Shown: positions 47,256 to 58,312, numbered from the stretch's first letter. The stretch is DNA of 64,000 bases from Elephas maximus indicus (GCF_024166365.1 NC_064830.1:89520968-89584967), one strand, 5' to 3'. The notes: generated by a model from the sequence alone, not told the origin. A program made the numbers and translations.

Positions 47256-48485
47256 TCATAAGCACTGAGAGGCATTCCCATCTCTCACTTCAGGCCCATC
47301 AGAAGTGGGGGCCTCCAAAGCCCTAGCCTCACTGCCCACCAGTGGCTCTTCCTCCACCTTTGAGCTGGGAGCTGACCCAGCCTCTATCTCCTCCAATGCC
47401 AAGGAGCCCTGGCGAGACTTCCTTCTGCCAAAGAAAGTGGTGAGTGTTGGCCGCCGACCAGACCCCTCTCCAGCAGGTGCCCCAGAGCTCTTGTCGCCCC
47501 CAGACCCTCCCACTGTTGTTATCGCCACCTCCTCATCAGGCACCTGGGCCGGCCCAGCCCAGGTATCTACCATCTTATTGCGCTTTCCACCGTTGCTTAG
47601 AGTCAGTGTCCCTGTCCTCTGCTTCTGTCGCTGGCGCCACAGCAGGAGCAGCACCACGAGGACAATGACCACCAGCAGGGCCACAAGCACAGCTACCCAC
47701 ATGTTGCCATTCATCCCCTGTGACAGGAAGTTGGTGGTTGTGTTTTTGGATGTCTCTGAGGTAACCGTGGTAGATATATTTATGGTGGAGGTCTCCAGAG
47801 AGCTAGCTGTCTTGGTGACAGGGGGTCCACTGGTCACACTGGAGGTCTCCAGAGAGCTAGCTGCCTTGGTGACAGGGGGTCCACTGGTCACACTGGAGGT
47901 CTCCAGAGAGCTAGCTGCCTTGGTGACAGGGGGTCCACTGGTCACACTGGAGGTCTCCAGAGAGCTAGTTGCCTTGGTGACAGGGGGTCCACTGGTCACA
48001 CTGGAGGTCTCCAGAGAGCTAGTTGCCTTGGTGAAAAAGGGTCCACTGGTCCTATTGAAGGTCTCCAGAGAGCCACTTATGGTTCCCCTGGACTCAGTGT
48101 AGAACCCCAGAGAGCTAACTGCCCTGGAAACAGCAGAGTCACTGGTTGCATTAGAGGTTTCCGGGAGCATTGATGAATTCTTGGCAGAAACTTCCTGGGA
48201 GGTTGTTGGCTCAGGTGCAGGGGGGACAGTGCTGACACCAACAGAAGTCCCAAGAGAGGTCACTTTCTCATTGGCTATAGAGGAATTTGAAGAAAGTGGC
48301 TGGTCATCTGTGCTGTCAATCTTCTTAGAATTGGAAGCCGTTGAGGTGAGGGTCAGTGTCTCAGAGATGGATGAGACGTCCAAAGAAGTAGGCATCTGCG
48401 AAGTTATCATGGTTCTCCAAGACACTGTGCTCACCTCCAGGGCCCAGGAGCCCCCAAAGAGGAGGAGGAGCAGGGCCACTTCCAT
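47256..48485 (-). CDS. SPN: SPN, leukosialin / sialophorin (CD43)
   Basis: Major sialomucin of T cells and other leukocytes, acting in adhesion and activation. A single coding exon encodes 409 residues. I chose the ATG at 48485 (context GCCATGG) over the weaker in-frame ATG 12 bp upstream, because it gives a leucine-rich signal peptide like the human protein. The order is: signal peptide about 1-18; a Ser/Thr-rich mucin ectodomain with five 18-residue repeats at about 142-232; one transmembrane helix at about 262-283; a basic juxtamembrane RQRQKQR stretch (ERM-binding type); and a 126-residue tail with TLTTFFGRRKSRQGS, the conserved phosphorylation region. The human protein is 400 residues. 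The stop TGA is at 47256-47258. The acceptor AG at 48515-48514 opens the exon with a 28-bp 5' UTR part. Confidence 0.95.
   Translation of the reverse strand: MEVALLLLLFGGSWALEVSTVSWRTMITSQMPTSLDVSSISETLTLTSTASNSKKIDSTDDQPLSSNSSIANEKVTSLGTSVGVSTVPPAPEPTTSQEVSAKNSSMLPETSNATSDSAVSRAVSSLGFYTESRGTISGSLETFNRTSGPFFTKATSSLETSSVTSGPPVTKATSSLETSSVTSGPPVTKAASSLETSSVTSGPPVTKAASSLETSSVTSGPPVTKTASSLETSTINISTTVTSETSKNTTTNFLSQGMNGNMWVAVLVALLVVIVLVVLLLLWRQRQKQRTGTLTLSNGGKRNKMVDTWAGPAQVPDEEVAITTVGGSGGDKSSGAPAGEGSGRRPTLTTFFGRRKSRQGSLALEEIEAGSAPSSKVEEEPLVGSEARALEAPTSDGPEVRDGNASQCL
47791..48060 (-). repeat. SPN: 54-bp coding tandem repeat in SPN, five units
   Basis: Unit starts at 47791, 47845, 47899, 47953 and 48007. 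Each encodes an 18-residue Ser/Thr/Pro-rich unit containing SSLETSSVTSGPP. Units 2 and 3 are identical; unit 5 is the most diverged, and a partial unit precedes it (48061 onward). The units supply O-glycosylation sites. Confidence 0.95.
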
Positions 48486-48607
48486 GGCAACTGGCATGAG
48501 CAGAGTTTGGGACCTGAGGGCGGGAAAATTTGAGAAACAGAACATAAAAGTTGCTGGGGCTTGGGGGAGAGACTGGCCAGGCCCTCCCCTCCTGCCCACT
48601 TCCCTAC

Positions 48608-48637
48608 CAACTGCCGGCTCAACCTGTGGTTTAACGG
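48608..48637. promoter_or_regulatory. SPN: MYB-RUNX-MYB motif cluster in SPN intron 1
   Basis: CAACTG (48608-48613), TGTGGTT (48625-48631) and TAACGG (48632-48637) fit MYB, RUNX and MYB core motifs within 30 bp, about 100 bp upstream of the coding exon. These factors drive many blood-cell genes. Function is inferred from motifs only. Confidence 0.4.
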
Positions 48638-48903
48638 CTTTTTCCACCCTTGATTTTTACTATTATCAGAAGTAACAAGGGAGCAGATGCTGACAGCTCC
48701 CTATCAGCCCTATCCCATAGGCTCCCTCAGGCCTTGGCAGCTTGCACCCCAACAATGACTACCCCCTCCTGGCCTTCCCTGACCCTGTTCAGTTCCAGTG
48801 CCTCCTGATTCTCTTTTCTCATCACCCATTCAGGTGCTTTCAAACCATAGGCACATCTCCAGGTCCACTGAGACCCTTGCCCCACCAGGTAGTACCCCCT
48901 CAC

Positions 48904-49000
48904 CAGTTCAGTTGATAAGACCGCAGGGTTGGGGCCAAGGGCACAGGGCTGGGGCCAGGCCACTCCAACTCTTCCTGAGGCTGAGGCAGGACTGGAGCAG
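48904..49000 (-). other. SPN: Probable SPN non-coding exon 1 (right edge approximate)
   Basis: A donor, CTG|GTGAGG, falls at 48904/48903 and gives an intron of 390 bp to the acceptor at 48514. A single short intron in the 5' UTR is the known arrangement of the human gene. The transcription start is not visible and is placed from the GGGTGG motif upstream. Confidence 0.5.
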
Positions 49001-49036
49001 ACAGGGCCCACAGGGGAAAGGAAGTGGCCTCTGGCT

Positions 49037-49042
49037 CCACCC
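49037..49042 (-). promoter_or_regulatory. SPN: GGGTGG motif of the SPN promoter
   Basis: CCACCC on the plus strand reads GGGTGG toward SPN. The human CD43 promoter lacks TATA and is known to use an Sp1 site of this exact sequence just upstream of the start. Its place about 135 bp upstream of the predicted donor fits. Confidence 0.5.
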
Positions 49043-49399
49043 ACCTCAGCATCCTGCTGCTGCTTGATGACAGCCCCATCATCTGTTCTTTCTGGGGGTC
49101 TGAGATGGCACCTTGGTGTTCTGAGGTTCCAGCTTAGGTAGGAAGGAATGGGGGGGGGGAGTTGGGAATGAGGATTCCTGAGTCTTAGCTGGGTATTGGG
49201 ATGGCAAGAGGTGGAGCTGGGGCAGGGATGGGGTGACTGGTGGAATATGTACTTTAGAACCAGGGTGGGTAGTGGAGATGAGAGGAGAGAGTGGTTTTCT
49301 TTGTGGTCCCAGAGCTGTAAGTTAGGGCCCAGGGTGGAGTCATTTTCTACCCCAAAAGCTCCCAAGAGGTACAGGGCAAGACTCTAGCTGAGGCAGTGA

Positions 49400-50421
49400 A
49401 ACCCTTTGCAGGTTGCATGAGATCCCTGGTGAGTTCTTGGCTGCTTCACTAGGAGCTGGGGTCACCACAATGTCCCCAAGTAGTGAACTGCTTCCCTAAG
49501 TCAAATTGGTTACCAAGCACTGCATATGCTAGGATCTTATTTTTGTAGAAGACTAATAATGATGTAAGAACCTGTATGGAAAACAATCCCTTAAGAAATC
49601 TACCAAGATATTAAGTTGTCTCCAGATAGGTATGCCTAGGGGGCTGCTTATACTCTTTGTTGGTTGGTATCCATTTTCTGACTTCTCTCTAATTAGTAAG
49701 CTTGACTTTGGTGTGTATGTATTTTTTTGTTTTTTGCCTTTCTTTTTAAAAAATCAAAAATGATTTTTATATTGTAAAAGTAATGCATGTGCATGATAGA
49801 AAATTGAAGCAGGCCAGGGTCAGAGTCTGGGACTCTACTTTATTTGCAAGCTAATTAATTATTATGACACAAAACATGAGACTCCTGGGTCAGAAACATA
49901 GAATTTATTACTCACAGCACAGCAAAGAACATGAGCATTATGTTTACATCATTTCCCTTTGCCTCCAAGCCCCAGGGGATGACACAGAGGGACCCAGGTT
50001 AATGCATTGCATTTGAGGAACACTCTGATTTGGAAATTCCCCCTTTTTTTAGCAGTCAGTAAACAAGGCTGCTCTTTGCCCTGAAAGGGAGACATTTACT
50101 TCATCAGTTGGAGTTAATCACTGCAAACACAACACTGAGAAATGACCTGAGTGAAGAGTGGTCAGGGCCTTGCATTCTTGACCTGTCCAGCAAGAACATG
50201 CAGTTACTTGGAGCCCATGGTAGGTTGCCTCTCCCAACAGTCAGAAGGGTATAAAATGAAAAGCTTCCATACACACCACAAGATGAACATTCGTAACAGT
50301 GTCTGTATGTCTTTTATTGTATTAGATTTTATTCTAAAGACAGGGTTGCACTTTTCTTTTTTTACTGAACAATGTTTTGGGGACATATTTACATGTCTGT
50401 ATCTATCTATATCTATATACA
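49400..50421. other. SPN upstream flank, no recognised feature
   Basis: AT-rich in its second half with LINE-like words near 50300. No coding frame supported. Confidence 0.4.
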
Positions 50422-50590
50422 AACCAAAACAAACCCATTGCCATAGAGTCAATTCTGACTCATAGGACCCTGTAGGCCAGAGCACAACTGCACCATAGGG
50501 TTTCCAAGGTGTGGCTGGTAAATTTGAATGGCTGACTTTTTGGTTGGCAGCTGTAGCTCACTGTGGCTCTTAACCACTGCAACACCAGTG
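50422..50590 (-). mobile_element. AfroSINE
   Basis: 'cccattgccatagagtcaat' tail to 'ctcttaaccactgcaacacc' head, reverse orientation, with a small internal duplication near 50553. Confidence 0.8.
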
Positions 50591-51097
50591 ACTATCCTTG
50601 CTCATTTTTCTGTAATGAACATGCATTGCTGTTTTAACAAGAAAAAGAAACCATTCCATCGTCATACATTTAGGTTATATCAACATTTTGGTATTGCAAA
50701 CAGAAAAACAGGAGTAATTGATTATAAAGTAATTGGAGAATTTAACACTTTTTAATTCCAGAAAATAGATAAAAATGTTTGAAAGACTGCATAAAAATTT
50801 CCAGTCTTTAAAAGCACTGAGGCAAAATTCATTTTTGACAAAATTGCCATTTCGAACAAATTGCTCTGAAAAAGTCGTATGTTCCCCAGGTTATACCTTG
50901 GCCCCAGCTCTAGGGAGAACTGAGAGGATGTGGCTCCAGATGAGAGCTCTAAAACCAGCGTCTAGGGTGGAGGGAGAAATGACAAAAATACGAACAAGGC
51001 GTGGTCATCACAGAAGAGCAATACTTAGAAAATGCTGATCCAGCAGCCATGAACTCACCCCCACGGTTTGCCAGGCACAGCACCAAAGGCTCTCTGC

Positions 51098-51268
51098 AAG
51101 ACCAAAACCAAAAACCCACTGCTGTTGAGTCAATTCTGACTCCTAGCGACCCTATAGGACAGAGTAGAACTGCCCCACAAAGTTTCCAAGGAGCATCTGG
51201 TGGACTCAAACTGCAGACCTTTTGGTTAAAAGCTGTAGCTCTTAACCACTACACCACCAGGGTTTCCC
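51098..51268 (-). mobile_element. AfroSINE
   Basis: 'ctgttgagtcaattctgact' to 'ccactacaccaccagggttt', complete in reverse orientation. Confidence 0.85.
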
Positions 51269-51354
51269 TCTGCAAGACAGCAAGTCTATTTTACAGGTCA
51301 AGAAACCAAAATACAGAGAAGCTATATAACCTGCGCAAGGCATTTATAATGGCC

Positions 51355-51560
51355 TAGGTTCTGTGCCAAGCACTTTATAACCATATAGCATTTACTCCTC
51401 CCAGCAATCCTGTGAGATACATATTATTATCCTCATTCTACAGGTGAAGAAACTGAGAAACAAATCTGAGAAACGAAACAGTTAAGAAATTCGCCCAGGT
51501 TCATACAAGACATGACATTCAAAGTCAGGTGTGTCCAAGGGCCAAAGGCTGAGGCTCTCC
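51355..51560 (+). mobile_element. MIR SINE
   Basis: 'tgccaagcactttataacca', 'attctacaggtgaagaaact' and 'gttcatacaagacatgacat' in MIR order. Confidence 0.75.
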
Positions 51561-52202
51561 CAAGCAGCACTAGAGTCTGCTACTTAATTACTGTGCTGCC
51601 TTTAGAGACATGCCTGTGTGTAAGTAATTAAAATAACATAATACTTGCTAAAATAGAGGCTGGATTAAACCTGGGGATGTCTAGGAAGACTTGAGGAAAG
51701 CAATATATTTGAGCTGGGTCTTAAAAAAACCTAAAGGTAATAGGGTCTCCTCTTCTTTCCTGATATCCTACATTCAACTCAACTGCACATTCTGCTAGCT
51801 CTATCTTCAAAATAGATTCAGCATCTGGCACCCAGATTTGGCTTCAAAATACCACTGTCCTTGAAAAGGAACCAGGGCTCCTTGGGAAAATGGCTGATTC
51901 CAGGGCTGGGGCAGGGAAAGTACAAGATCAGCCTAGAACATCTTGTTGTATCAGAAAGGAAGAAAGTGCTCAAAGAATGATGGAGGCATGTCAAAGGATC
52001 AAGAAACCAGCTTGAAGGGTTTCTCACTGGCCAATGCAGGGACATTTTAGTATATAAATGAATAACGGCATTAATTAACTTGTTGAATAAAGAAGAATTC
52101 AGGAGTTCACGCGGATTCTGAACGTATTAGAGAAAGAGAGAGACTGAGAGAGTGAAGCAGGAAAGGGGGTGGAAGGGAGGAAGGAGAATAAGGAAAGTTC
52201 TT

Positions 52203-52607
52203 TTACAGTTAGTTGCTGTCTAGTTGATTCCGACTCATGGTGACCCCATGCATTACAGATTAGAACTACTCCATGTGATTTCCTTAGTTGCAATCTTCAT
52301 GGAGAAGGAACTCTGGTTAAGCACTCTGCTGCTAACCAAAAGGTTGATGGTTCAAACCCACCCAGCCACTTTGTGGGATTAGAAACCTGGCAATCTACTC
52401 CTGTAAAGATTACAGCCTAGCTGTGGGCCACTTCTACTCTGTCACATTGGGTCACTATGAATCTAAAATCAACTTCCTGGCACCTAACAACAATCTTCAT
52501 GGAAGCACACCTCCAGACCTATTTTCTGGGTTATCTCTGGGTGGGTTCAATCCAACAACCTTTAATTTTTTGGTTGAGTGCCAACTGTTTGAGCCACCTA
52601 GGGACTA
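52203..52607 (-). mobile_element. AfroSINE/RTE composite, host of a nested AfroSINE
   Basis: Left part 52203-52303 with tail 'gctgtctagttgattccgac'. It resumes at 52504 with 'agcacacctccagacctatt' and ends with the tRNA-like head 'gagccacctagggact'. Confidence 0.7.
52304..52490 (+). mobile_element. AfroSINE nested in another AfroSINE
   Basis: Long-subtype copy ('gtaaagattacagcctagct' block) bounded by CAATCTTCATGGA at 52291-52303 and 52491-52503, an exact 13-bp target-site duplication. Confidence 0.9.
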
Positions 52608-52617
52608 TCTTTTACAG

Positions 52618-52820
52618 TTGTTGTGCGCTGTTGAGTTGATTCCAACTCACAGAAACCCTATATGATGGAATAGAACTCCCCCATAGGGTTTCCCAGGCTG
52701 TAATCTTTACCGGAGCAAATTGCCAGGCTTTTTGTCCTGTGGAGCTGGCTGGTGAGTTCAAACCACCAACCTTGCAGTTAACAGTTGGGCACTTAATCAT
52801 TGAGCCACTAGGGCTCCTTC
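52618..52820 (-). mobile_element. AfroSINE, long subtype
   Basis: 'gcgctgttgagttgattcca' to 'gagccactagggctcc', reverse orientation, flanked by CTTTTACAG at 52609-52617 and 52821-52829, an exact 9-bp duplication. Confidence 0.88.
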
Positions 52821-53164
52821 CTTTTACAGTAGGAAGCTACAAATAATTATAGGAGGAATAATACAGTTAGAATGATACAGTTACAACCACCATAATAATA
52901 ATTGAGACAGGTAAGAACCATCAATCAATGTTAAAACCATTAGGTAAAGCACATAATTAACCTACTTAAACTGACTCAAAAGGAGACAGAAAACCACAAC
53001 AGATCCATAGCAAGCAAAGAGATTGAGTTATTAATAAAACGACTCCCAACAAAGAAAAGTCCAGGAGCAGACAGCTTCACCGGAGAATTCTATCAAACGT
53101 TTAAAGAACTGACACCAATCCTGTTCAAATTCTTCCAAAACATAGAGGAAAAAGGAATACTCTC

Positions 53165-53837
53165 TGTTGTGGATTGAATTGTGTCCCCCAAAATTATCTG
53201 TCAACTTGGCTTGGCCACGATTCCCAGTACTGTGTGACTGTCTACCATTTTGACATCTCATGTGATTTCCCTATGTGTTGTAAATCCTATCACTATGATG
53301 TAATGAGATGGATTATCCATTGCCATTGAGTTGATTCTGACTCATAGCAACCCAAAGGATAGAGTAGGACTGTCCCATAGGGTTTCCAAAGAGCGCCTGG
53401 CGGATTCGAACTGCTGAACTTTTGGTTAGTAGCTGTAGCTGTTAATCACTATACCACCAGGGTTTCCAATGAGATGGATTAATGGCAATTATATTGATGA
53501 GATCTACAAGACTGGATAGAGTCTTAAGCCAATCTCTTTTGAGATATAAAAGAGAGCAGCAAGCAGAGAGACATGGGGACCTCATACCACCGAGAAAGCA
53601 GCACCAGAAGCAAAGCTCATCCTTTGGACCTGAGGTTCCTGTGCTGAAATGTTCCCAGACCAAGAGAAGATTGATGACAAGGACCTTCCTCTAGAGCCAA
53701 CAGAGAGAGCCTTCACCTGGTGCTGACGCCCTGAATTTGGACTTGTAGTCTACTAGACTGCAAGAGAATAAATTTATCTTTGTTAAGGGCAACCACTTGT
53801 GGTATTTCTGTTATAGCAGCACTAGATGACTAAGACA
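53165..53837 (+). mobile_element. MaLR-type solo LTR, interrupted by an AfroSINE
   Basis: TGTTGTGGATTGAATTGTG to CTAAGACA. Flanks CTCTC (53160-53164) and CTCCC (53838-53842) are a 5-bp duplication with one mismatch. Carries the SINE at 53316-53467. Confidence 0.85.
53316..53467 (-). mobile_element. AfroSINE inside a MaLR-type LTR
   Basis: Complete reverse-oriented copy bounded by AATGAGATGGATTA at 53302-53315 and 53468-53481, an exact 14-bp duplication of LTR sequence. Confidence 0.92.
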
Positions 53838-54278
53838 CTCCCTAACTCTTTCTATGAAGCCAACATTACCCCGGTACCAAAACCAGACAAAGACATGAGA
53901 AAAGAAAACGACAGACCAATATTCCGTATAAACATAGACACCAAAATTTTCAACAAAATAATAAGCAAACAGAATCCAACAGCATATTAAAAGAATTTTA
54001 CATCACAATCAAGTGAGATTTATTCCAGAAATGCAAAGTTGGTTCAACATTATAAAAATCAGAACAAAGGAAAAGAATCACATGATCATCTCAATCGATG
54101 CAGAGAAGGCATTCAGTAAAGTCCAGCACCCTTTAAAACTCTTAACAAGATATGAATAAAAGGAAAGTTCCTCAATATGATTAAGTGCATTTATGAAAAA
54201 TTAACAGCCAACATTATACTCAGTGGAGAAAGATTGAGAACTTCCCCCTTGAAAATGGGAAAAGACAAGGATGCCCAC

Positions 54279-54698
54279 TGTCATGGATTGAATTGTGTCC
54301 CCTCAAAATATCTGTCAACTTGGGTAGGTCATGATTCTCTTGTATAATTGTATGATTGTCTACCATGTTATCTTCTGATGTGATTTCCGTATGTGTTGTA
54401 AATCCTATCACTATGATGTAATAAGATGGATTAGCAGCAGTTATATTGATGAGGTCTACAAGATTAGGTAGTGTCTTAAGCCAATCCTTTTGAGATATAA
54501 AAGACAGAATCCAGCATAGAGACCTCATTGATGACAAGCACTTTCCTTTAGAGCTGACAGTGAGAGAAAGCCTTCCACTGGAGACGATGCCCTGAATTCG
54601 GACTTCTAGCCTACTGGACTGTGAGAGAATAAACTTCTCTTTGTTAAAGCCATCCACTTGTGGTGTTTCTGTTATAGCAGCTCTAGATGACTAAGTCA
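54279..54698 (+). mobile_element. MaLR-type solo LTR
   Basis: 420 bp from TGTCATGGATTGAATTG to CTAAGTCA, in L1 ORF2. The middle part is shorter than in the copy at 53165. Flanks CCCAC and CCAAA match only partly. Confidence 0.8.
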
Positions 54699-55019
54699 CC
54701 AAATTTCACCACTCTTATTCAATATTGTACTGGAAGTTGTAGCCAGGGCAATAGGCAAGAAAAAAATAAATAAGTAGAAGATATCCAAATTGGAAAGGAA
54801 GATGTAGAACTATCCCTATTCACAGATGATTCTATTTATAGAAAATCCCAAAGAATCTGCTAAAAACCTTCTAGACTTAATAGAGGAAAGTTGCAGGATA
54901 CAAAGTCAACAAATATAAATCACTTGGGTTCCTATATACTAGCAATGAGAAATCTGAAAAGGAGATTAAGAAAACAACTCATTTACAAGAATAGCATCTA
55001 AAAGAATAAAATATCTAGG

Positions 55020-55084
55020 ATATATATATTTATATTATTATATTATAGTATATCATATATTGTATTACATTATATTATATTATC
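55020..55084. repeat. TATTA-rich low-complexity tract
   Basis: Irregular TATTA/TATAT repeats between the L1 fragment and the ERVL LTR. Confidence 0.8.
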
Positions 55085-55555
55085 TAGAGACAGAGAGATT
55101 TATCTCAAGGAAATGGCTTATGCAGTTGTAGAGGCTGGCAAGTCCCAAGTCTGTAGGTCAGGTATCAATTGTCAGAACAGAGGTTTCTCCTGACTTACGT
55201 AGCTGCAGGGGCTGATGAACCCAAGATTGGCAGGTAAGATGGCAGGCTGCTGGCCCAAGTCCCAAGAACTGGAGGTCAGATGTTGACAAGCCAAATGCAG
55301 GATCCAGAGCAGAGCAAAAGGCAGCGAGCTTTGCCAAAAGGTCCACATATATTGGATTCAGCTCACACTCCCAAGGAAAACTCCTTTCAGCTGATTGGCT
55401 ACTCATAGCAGATCCCATCATAGAAGTGATTACATTATATCAGATCTCATCATGGAGATGATTACATCATTTTATGACTGCCAAACTACACTGTAACTGC
55501 CAAACCACTGAAAATCATGGCTCAGCCAAGTTGACACACAACCTTAATAATCACA
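55085..55555 (-). mobile_element. ERVL-type (MLT2-like) LTR
   Basis: The reverse complement starts TGTGATTATTAAGGTTGTGTGTC and parallels the LTRs at 7352 and 41768. The end distal to that start is eroded into the AT-rich tract. Confidence 0.75.
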
Positions 55556-55923
55556 CCCACAGAGTGAGAAAGTTGAGCGCCTTCAGGCAGGAGGCTTGCT
55601 GGCAGAATGGGGTGTCTCCTGACACATGTCAGCAAATGTAAAGAGCTATAACACTTTCTCAAGCAGGGCAGAGGCCAAGGGTGAGAACTAGCAGCAGGCA
55701 TGGCCTAGAGCAAGGCCGGCTTGCCTTATGGGCACAGAGAAGGAGCTGAAAGGTTGGGAGCTGTCCTTATTGATGAACTATGTCCTGTCTCCTGAGTTGT
55801 TTCTGTTACTTCCAAGTTGATCCTGATCCTGAATTGTAACCTGTTACTTCCCTAATAAACCCTATAATTGTGAGTATGGTCTGAGTTCTGTGTGGTCTTT
55901 GCAACAAATTATCAAGCCCAACA
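55556..55923 (+). mobile_element. Probable LTR, family not assigned
   Basis: 'cctaataaaccctataattg' with AATAAA at 55854-55859, then 'gagttctgtgtggtctttgc' and an AACA end, resembling ERVL-related LTR 3' ends. No partner or duplication found. Confidence 0.45.
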
Positions 55924-56209
55924 GTGAAGTAGAGAGTTCCACAGGAGGGATGGCTGGTTTTAGAATTGGTAAAAAGCTTGGAGAGTGGAGGTATGTCTGA
56001 CCTTCACCTCGCAGGCATCAGTTTTGGGCTAACGGTGATTCTCATCTCTCCTCTACAATTTAGGCGAGAATCTCTGGCACCAACAGATTTCAAGTGTATT
56101 ACGGTTATGACAGAGAATGTCCTGGTTCTTAGAAATACATGTTTGGCATAGGCAAGAGTGAAGGGTCACAATGGCAGTAACTTCCTCCTTACATAGTTTT
56201 GTGAAAATA

Positions 56210-56375
56210 ATAATTGTAAAGTAATAATATGGACAGACAGAAATAAAACCCATGAGGCAAAATGTTAACAGTTAGTGAATCCAGGTGAAGGATCTATGGG
56301 TTTTCATTGTACTATTCTTGCAAATTTTCTGTACTTTTGAAATTCTGAAATAATTTTTTGAAAATCTCTGTTCTT
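56210..56375 (+). mobile_element. L1 3' UTR fragment
   Basis: 'ggttttcattgtactattct' and 'ctgtacttttgaaattctga' are L1 3'-end words. Confidence 0.55.
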
Positions 56376-56917
56376 TTAAAATTTTGAAGTAAGACAACAT
56401 ACTATTGAACATGTAGGCAAGGGGATAGAATGGAGGGGGGAACTGTGGAGCATTGGGGCGTGCCTTGGGGTGTGTCTGGATCTGTGAAGACTCTGCACTG
56501 CCCTGCAGGGAAATTCATCAGAGGTCTTCATGCTCAGGAATAAGTGATGTGATCAAGATATTTTCTACCAAGATAGTGTCTTTTCCCTGCCCAGGCTCCA
56601 GTTCCCCAAGAGGAAGCTCCAACCTTTTACAGGTATTTGAGGAGTGTCTTAGTTATCCAGTGCTGCTAAAACAGAAATACTACGTGTGGATGGCTTTAAC
56701 AAAGACAAATTTATTCTCCCACAGTTTAGGAGGCTAGAAGTAAAAATTCAGGGCACCAGCTCCAGGGGAAGGCTTTCTCTCTGTGTTGGCTGGGGAAAAG
56801 TCCTTGTCATCAATCTTTCCCTGGTCTAGGAGTTTCTCAGTATAGGGACCCTGGGTCTAAAAGACATGCTCTGTTCCTGGATCTTCTTGTTGGGTGGTAA
56901 CGAGGTCCCTCTCCTCT

Positions 56918-57319
56918 TGTTACCAGGTGGAAACGCCAGGTTTGTGCTTGGCATGACTAGTATTGGCCAATAAACTAGAGACTGAAGTGGGAGAACAGGA
57001 AAGGCACTTTTATTTCATTGTTCAAGAAAATGGAGTCAGTTGGAGCTTCTGCTGCTAAGTCTGCTTACCAAGGGTGGGCAGGCAGGTTAGTTTTAAAGGG
57101 GTTTACAAGTAGGGAGTTATGTCAGCAACATTCTTAATCATACTACGCAGGTGTAATGGGGTTTACTTACAACCTCTAAGCAAAAAAAGCAAAAGTAGGA
57201 TTCAAATGCAAAGCTGGGGTGGGGAGGCGGGTGGCCCAGCAAAGGAAATGATTTTTCAACACAGCACTGTAGGGGAGGAAGCCAGGTAAAGAATACAGCA
57301 CTATGGGGGCTCTATCTCA
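56918..57319 (-). repeat. ERV-B 3' LTR
   Basis: 402 bp. It matches 62487-62861 apart from an extra block of about 40 bp near 57030-57085 and scattered differences. Contains 'ctttttttatt'-type poly(A)-signal region near 57007 (TTTATT, AATAAA-like on the minus strand). Confidence 0.8.
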
Positions 57320-58312
57320 CTCTTCCCATTTCTTTCTGGACATTTGTCATTCAAGACCAGGGTCCATTTTGAACTATAGCCCAGCTCAGAATTGTTTGGC
57401 ATATTTTCGAGGAGGGGGAAGTATTGGACCTAGGCCTTTCATTGTGGCTATTGATCTTTTGTTGCCTTATAACCATTTATTAAATATTAAAAGAAAAGGA
57501 GTGCCTTTTATGCCCTGGCTATGTGAATGTCTCCCTAAAAGATTCTTTTTTTTCCTTTTTTCAGATTGTCTTAGCTATTGTCTTTATGCCTCAGGGCCCA
57601 CCTGATGTGTCTTTACGAGTCTTCGTGAGTCCAGCTCTAGCCGGGTCACATTCTTTATGCTCAAGGACTGGGAATAATGGCTCCAATATTATCTCCTAAA
57701 TCATTCTTTTTTTTTTTTTATCAGAGATTGGCGATATTAATACCTGGACTTAGTCAGACCCTTAGATGGAGGCCATGGCAGTCTCTTTAAACTCACAGTT
57801 CTGGGTTTCCACTGGATACCATCTGATTCTTCACCAGGATCTTAAGAGCAATGTCAATTGCATTGCCGAAGTGAACAACTCAATGTACATCAACATTTTA
57901 GCCTGAGGCCTTCTTTTGCTCTTTTAGGTGTGTAAGACAATCGAGGATAAGTTTTATTTACACCTAATACTATCAGGATGCAGACTAAGAACATTACTAT
58001 CTCTTGTAGTAGTGGTCTAGCCCATGTACTTATTCCTGATGGTAACCAGCCAAATAAGTCTGGTGTTTATAAGGGTGTTGCAGTGCATAACCTAGTAGCT
58101 TGCTGTCTAATTTCTATGTATACCCTGTTCTACTTCTCCTGTATTATTTATCCAATTGTAACAAGAGATATTTCTACAGCACAGACTATACTTGGGCTAA
58201 TAAAAAAATTTTAAGGCTATTTTGTTATCTCATGTCACCTTGGCTAACGAGGTCAGAGAATTACTGCTGTGTTTTTATCTCATTAGCAACTTCGTCTTTA
58301 ATTTGTCTCATA

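Larger units (their letters stand above)
52960..55020 (+). mobile_element. L1 ORF2 fragment carrying two MaLR-type LTRs
   Basis: Pieces at 52960-53164, 53838-54278 and 54699-55020 follow L1 ORF2 order: 'aagaaaagtccaggagcaga', 'ttcaacattataaaaatcag', 'cctatatactagcaatgaga'. It is highly diverged, with no open frame. Confidence 0.8.

Noticed and set aside
47305-48102. 265-codon plus-strand frame opposite SPN
   Set aside because: Created by the 54-bp coding repeat read on the wrong strand. SPN on the minus strand has signal peptide, repeat, membrane segment and conserved tail.
48486-48647. N-terminal extension of SPN (463-codon frame)
   Set aside because: An acceptor AG at 48515-48514 shows the upstream part is intron. 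The extension also puts the signal peptide in the middle of the protein.
53165-54698. Short provirus bounded by two MaLR-type LTRs
   Set aside because: The sequence between them is L1 ORF2 that continues on both sides, so they are separate solo LTRs.
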